Source: an uncultured Cocleimonas sp.
GTDB taxonomy: Bacteria; Pseudomonadota; Gammaproteobacteria; Thiotrichales; Thiotrichaceae
DNA length: 5,773 bases
Direction of reading: 5' to 3'
NCBI GenBank assembly: GCA_937974135.1
Contig: CALJIH010000234.1
Coordinates: 1-5,773, forward strand
Of the stretch, positions 5,618 through 5,773 are shown piece after piece. Under the pieces are notes generated by a model. It was given only the letters and a program-made list of their open reading frames with translations. It was not told where the DNA came from and did no database searches. The number at the start of each line of letters is the position of its first letter. Position 1 is the first letter of the stretch. Made by a program: the position numbers and the translations under genes.

Positions 5618-5773
5618 CTAACGTTTTAATAGCACATAAACAGCGCCTGTGCCCCCATCTTTTATTTTTGCAGAGTGAAACGCTAATACTCTCTCGTGTT
5701 CAATTAACCAATGATTGATATAGGTTTTCAGTATTGATTTTTGTTTTCCAGAGCTTAAACCTTTACCATGGAT
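5618..5773 (-). CDS. Smr-domain protein, C-terminal end only
   Basis: The last 51 residues and TAG stop of a gene that enters from the right edge. The segment begins IHGKG, continues through YINHWLIEHERVLAFHSA (18-35 of the fragment) and ends GGTGAVYVLLKR (40-51). H-G-x-G, the helix-strand spacing and GG-x-GA-x-x-V-x-L are the signature of the Smr (small MutS-related) domain, which has nicking endonuclease or RNA-cleaving activity in several studied members. Ending right after the domain fits stand-alone SmrA/YdaL-like proteins of gammaproteobacteria better than MutS2, though the N-terminus is not seen. It is convergent with the DoxX gene. Confidence 0.82.
   Translation of the reverse strand: MHGKGLSSGKQKSILKTYINHWLIEHERVLAFHSAKIKDGGTGAVYVLLKR

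Overview
The window looks like chromosomal DNA from an AT-rich gammaproteobacterium, most likely a marine Alteromonadales such as Colwellia, Thalassotalea or a relative. This is inferred from base composition, protein style and the mix of a DUF1127 protein, a DoxX membrane protein and an SmrA-like protein around a small catabolic cluster. Without a search the genus is a guess. No tRNA, rRNA, CRISPR array, insertion sequence or phage gene is visible.

Left part (1-4224, all minus strand): a LysR-type regulator (3346-4224) is followed by a tightly packed four-gene set. In transcription order it encodes an NADP-type beta-hydroxyacid dehydrogenase of the 3-hydroxyisobutyrate dehydrogenase family (2346-3221), a small GFA/CENP-V zinc protein (1990-2349, overlapping by ATGA), a phthalate-dioxygenase-type Rieske oxygenase (585-1925), and a D-2-hydroxyacid dehydrogenase (1-583) cut by the window edge and starting one base after the Rieske stop. 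This reads as an oxidative degradation or modification operon for an unknown small molecule. The Rieske enzyme would hydroxylate or demethylate the substrate, and the two dehydrogenases would handle hydroxy-acid or oxo-acid steps. The GFA protein might deal with an aldehyde or formaldehyde product. No ferredoxin or reductase partner is in view, so electrons must come from a gene outside the window.

Middle part (4225-4479): the divergent intergenic region between lysR and a small DUF1127 gene is rich in structure. It holds two adjacent inverted repeats overlapping the likely lysR promoter, a perfect 8-bp dyad, and a leader ahead of the DUF1127 gene. In that leader a CCTCC segment can pair with either of two Shine-Dalgarno sequences. 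One belongs to a candidate leader ORF and the other to the DUF1127 gene. This two-state leader is the most interesting untested feature here.

Right part (4480-5773): the DUF1127 gene ends at a strong intrinsic terminator. A separately promoted DoxX-family membrane protein follows, then a hairpin terminator that can work in both directions. The C-terminal end of a convergent Smr-domain protein runs off the right edge.
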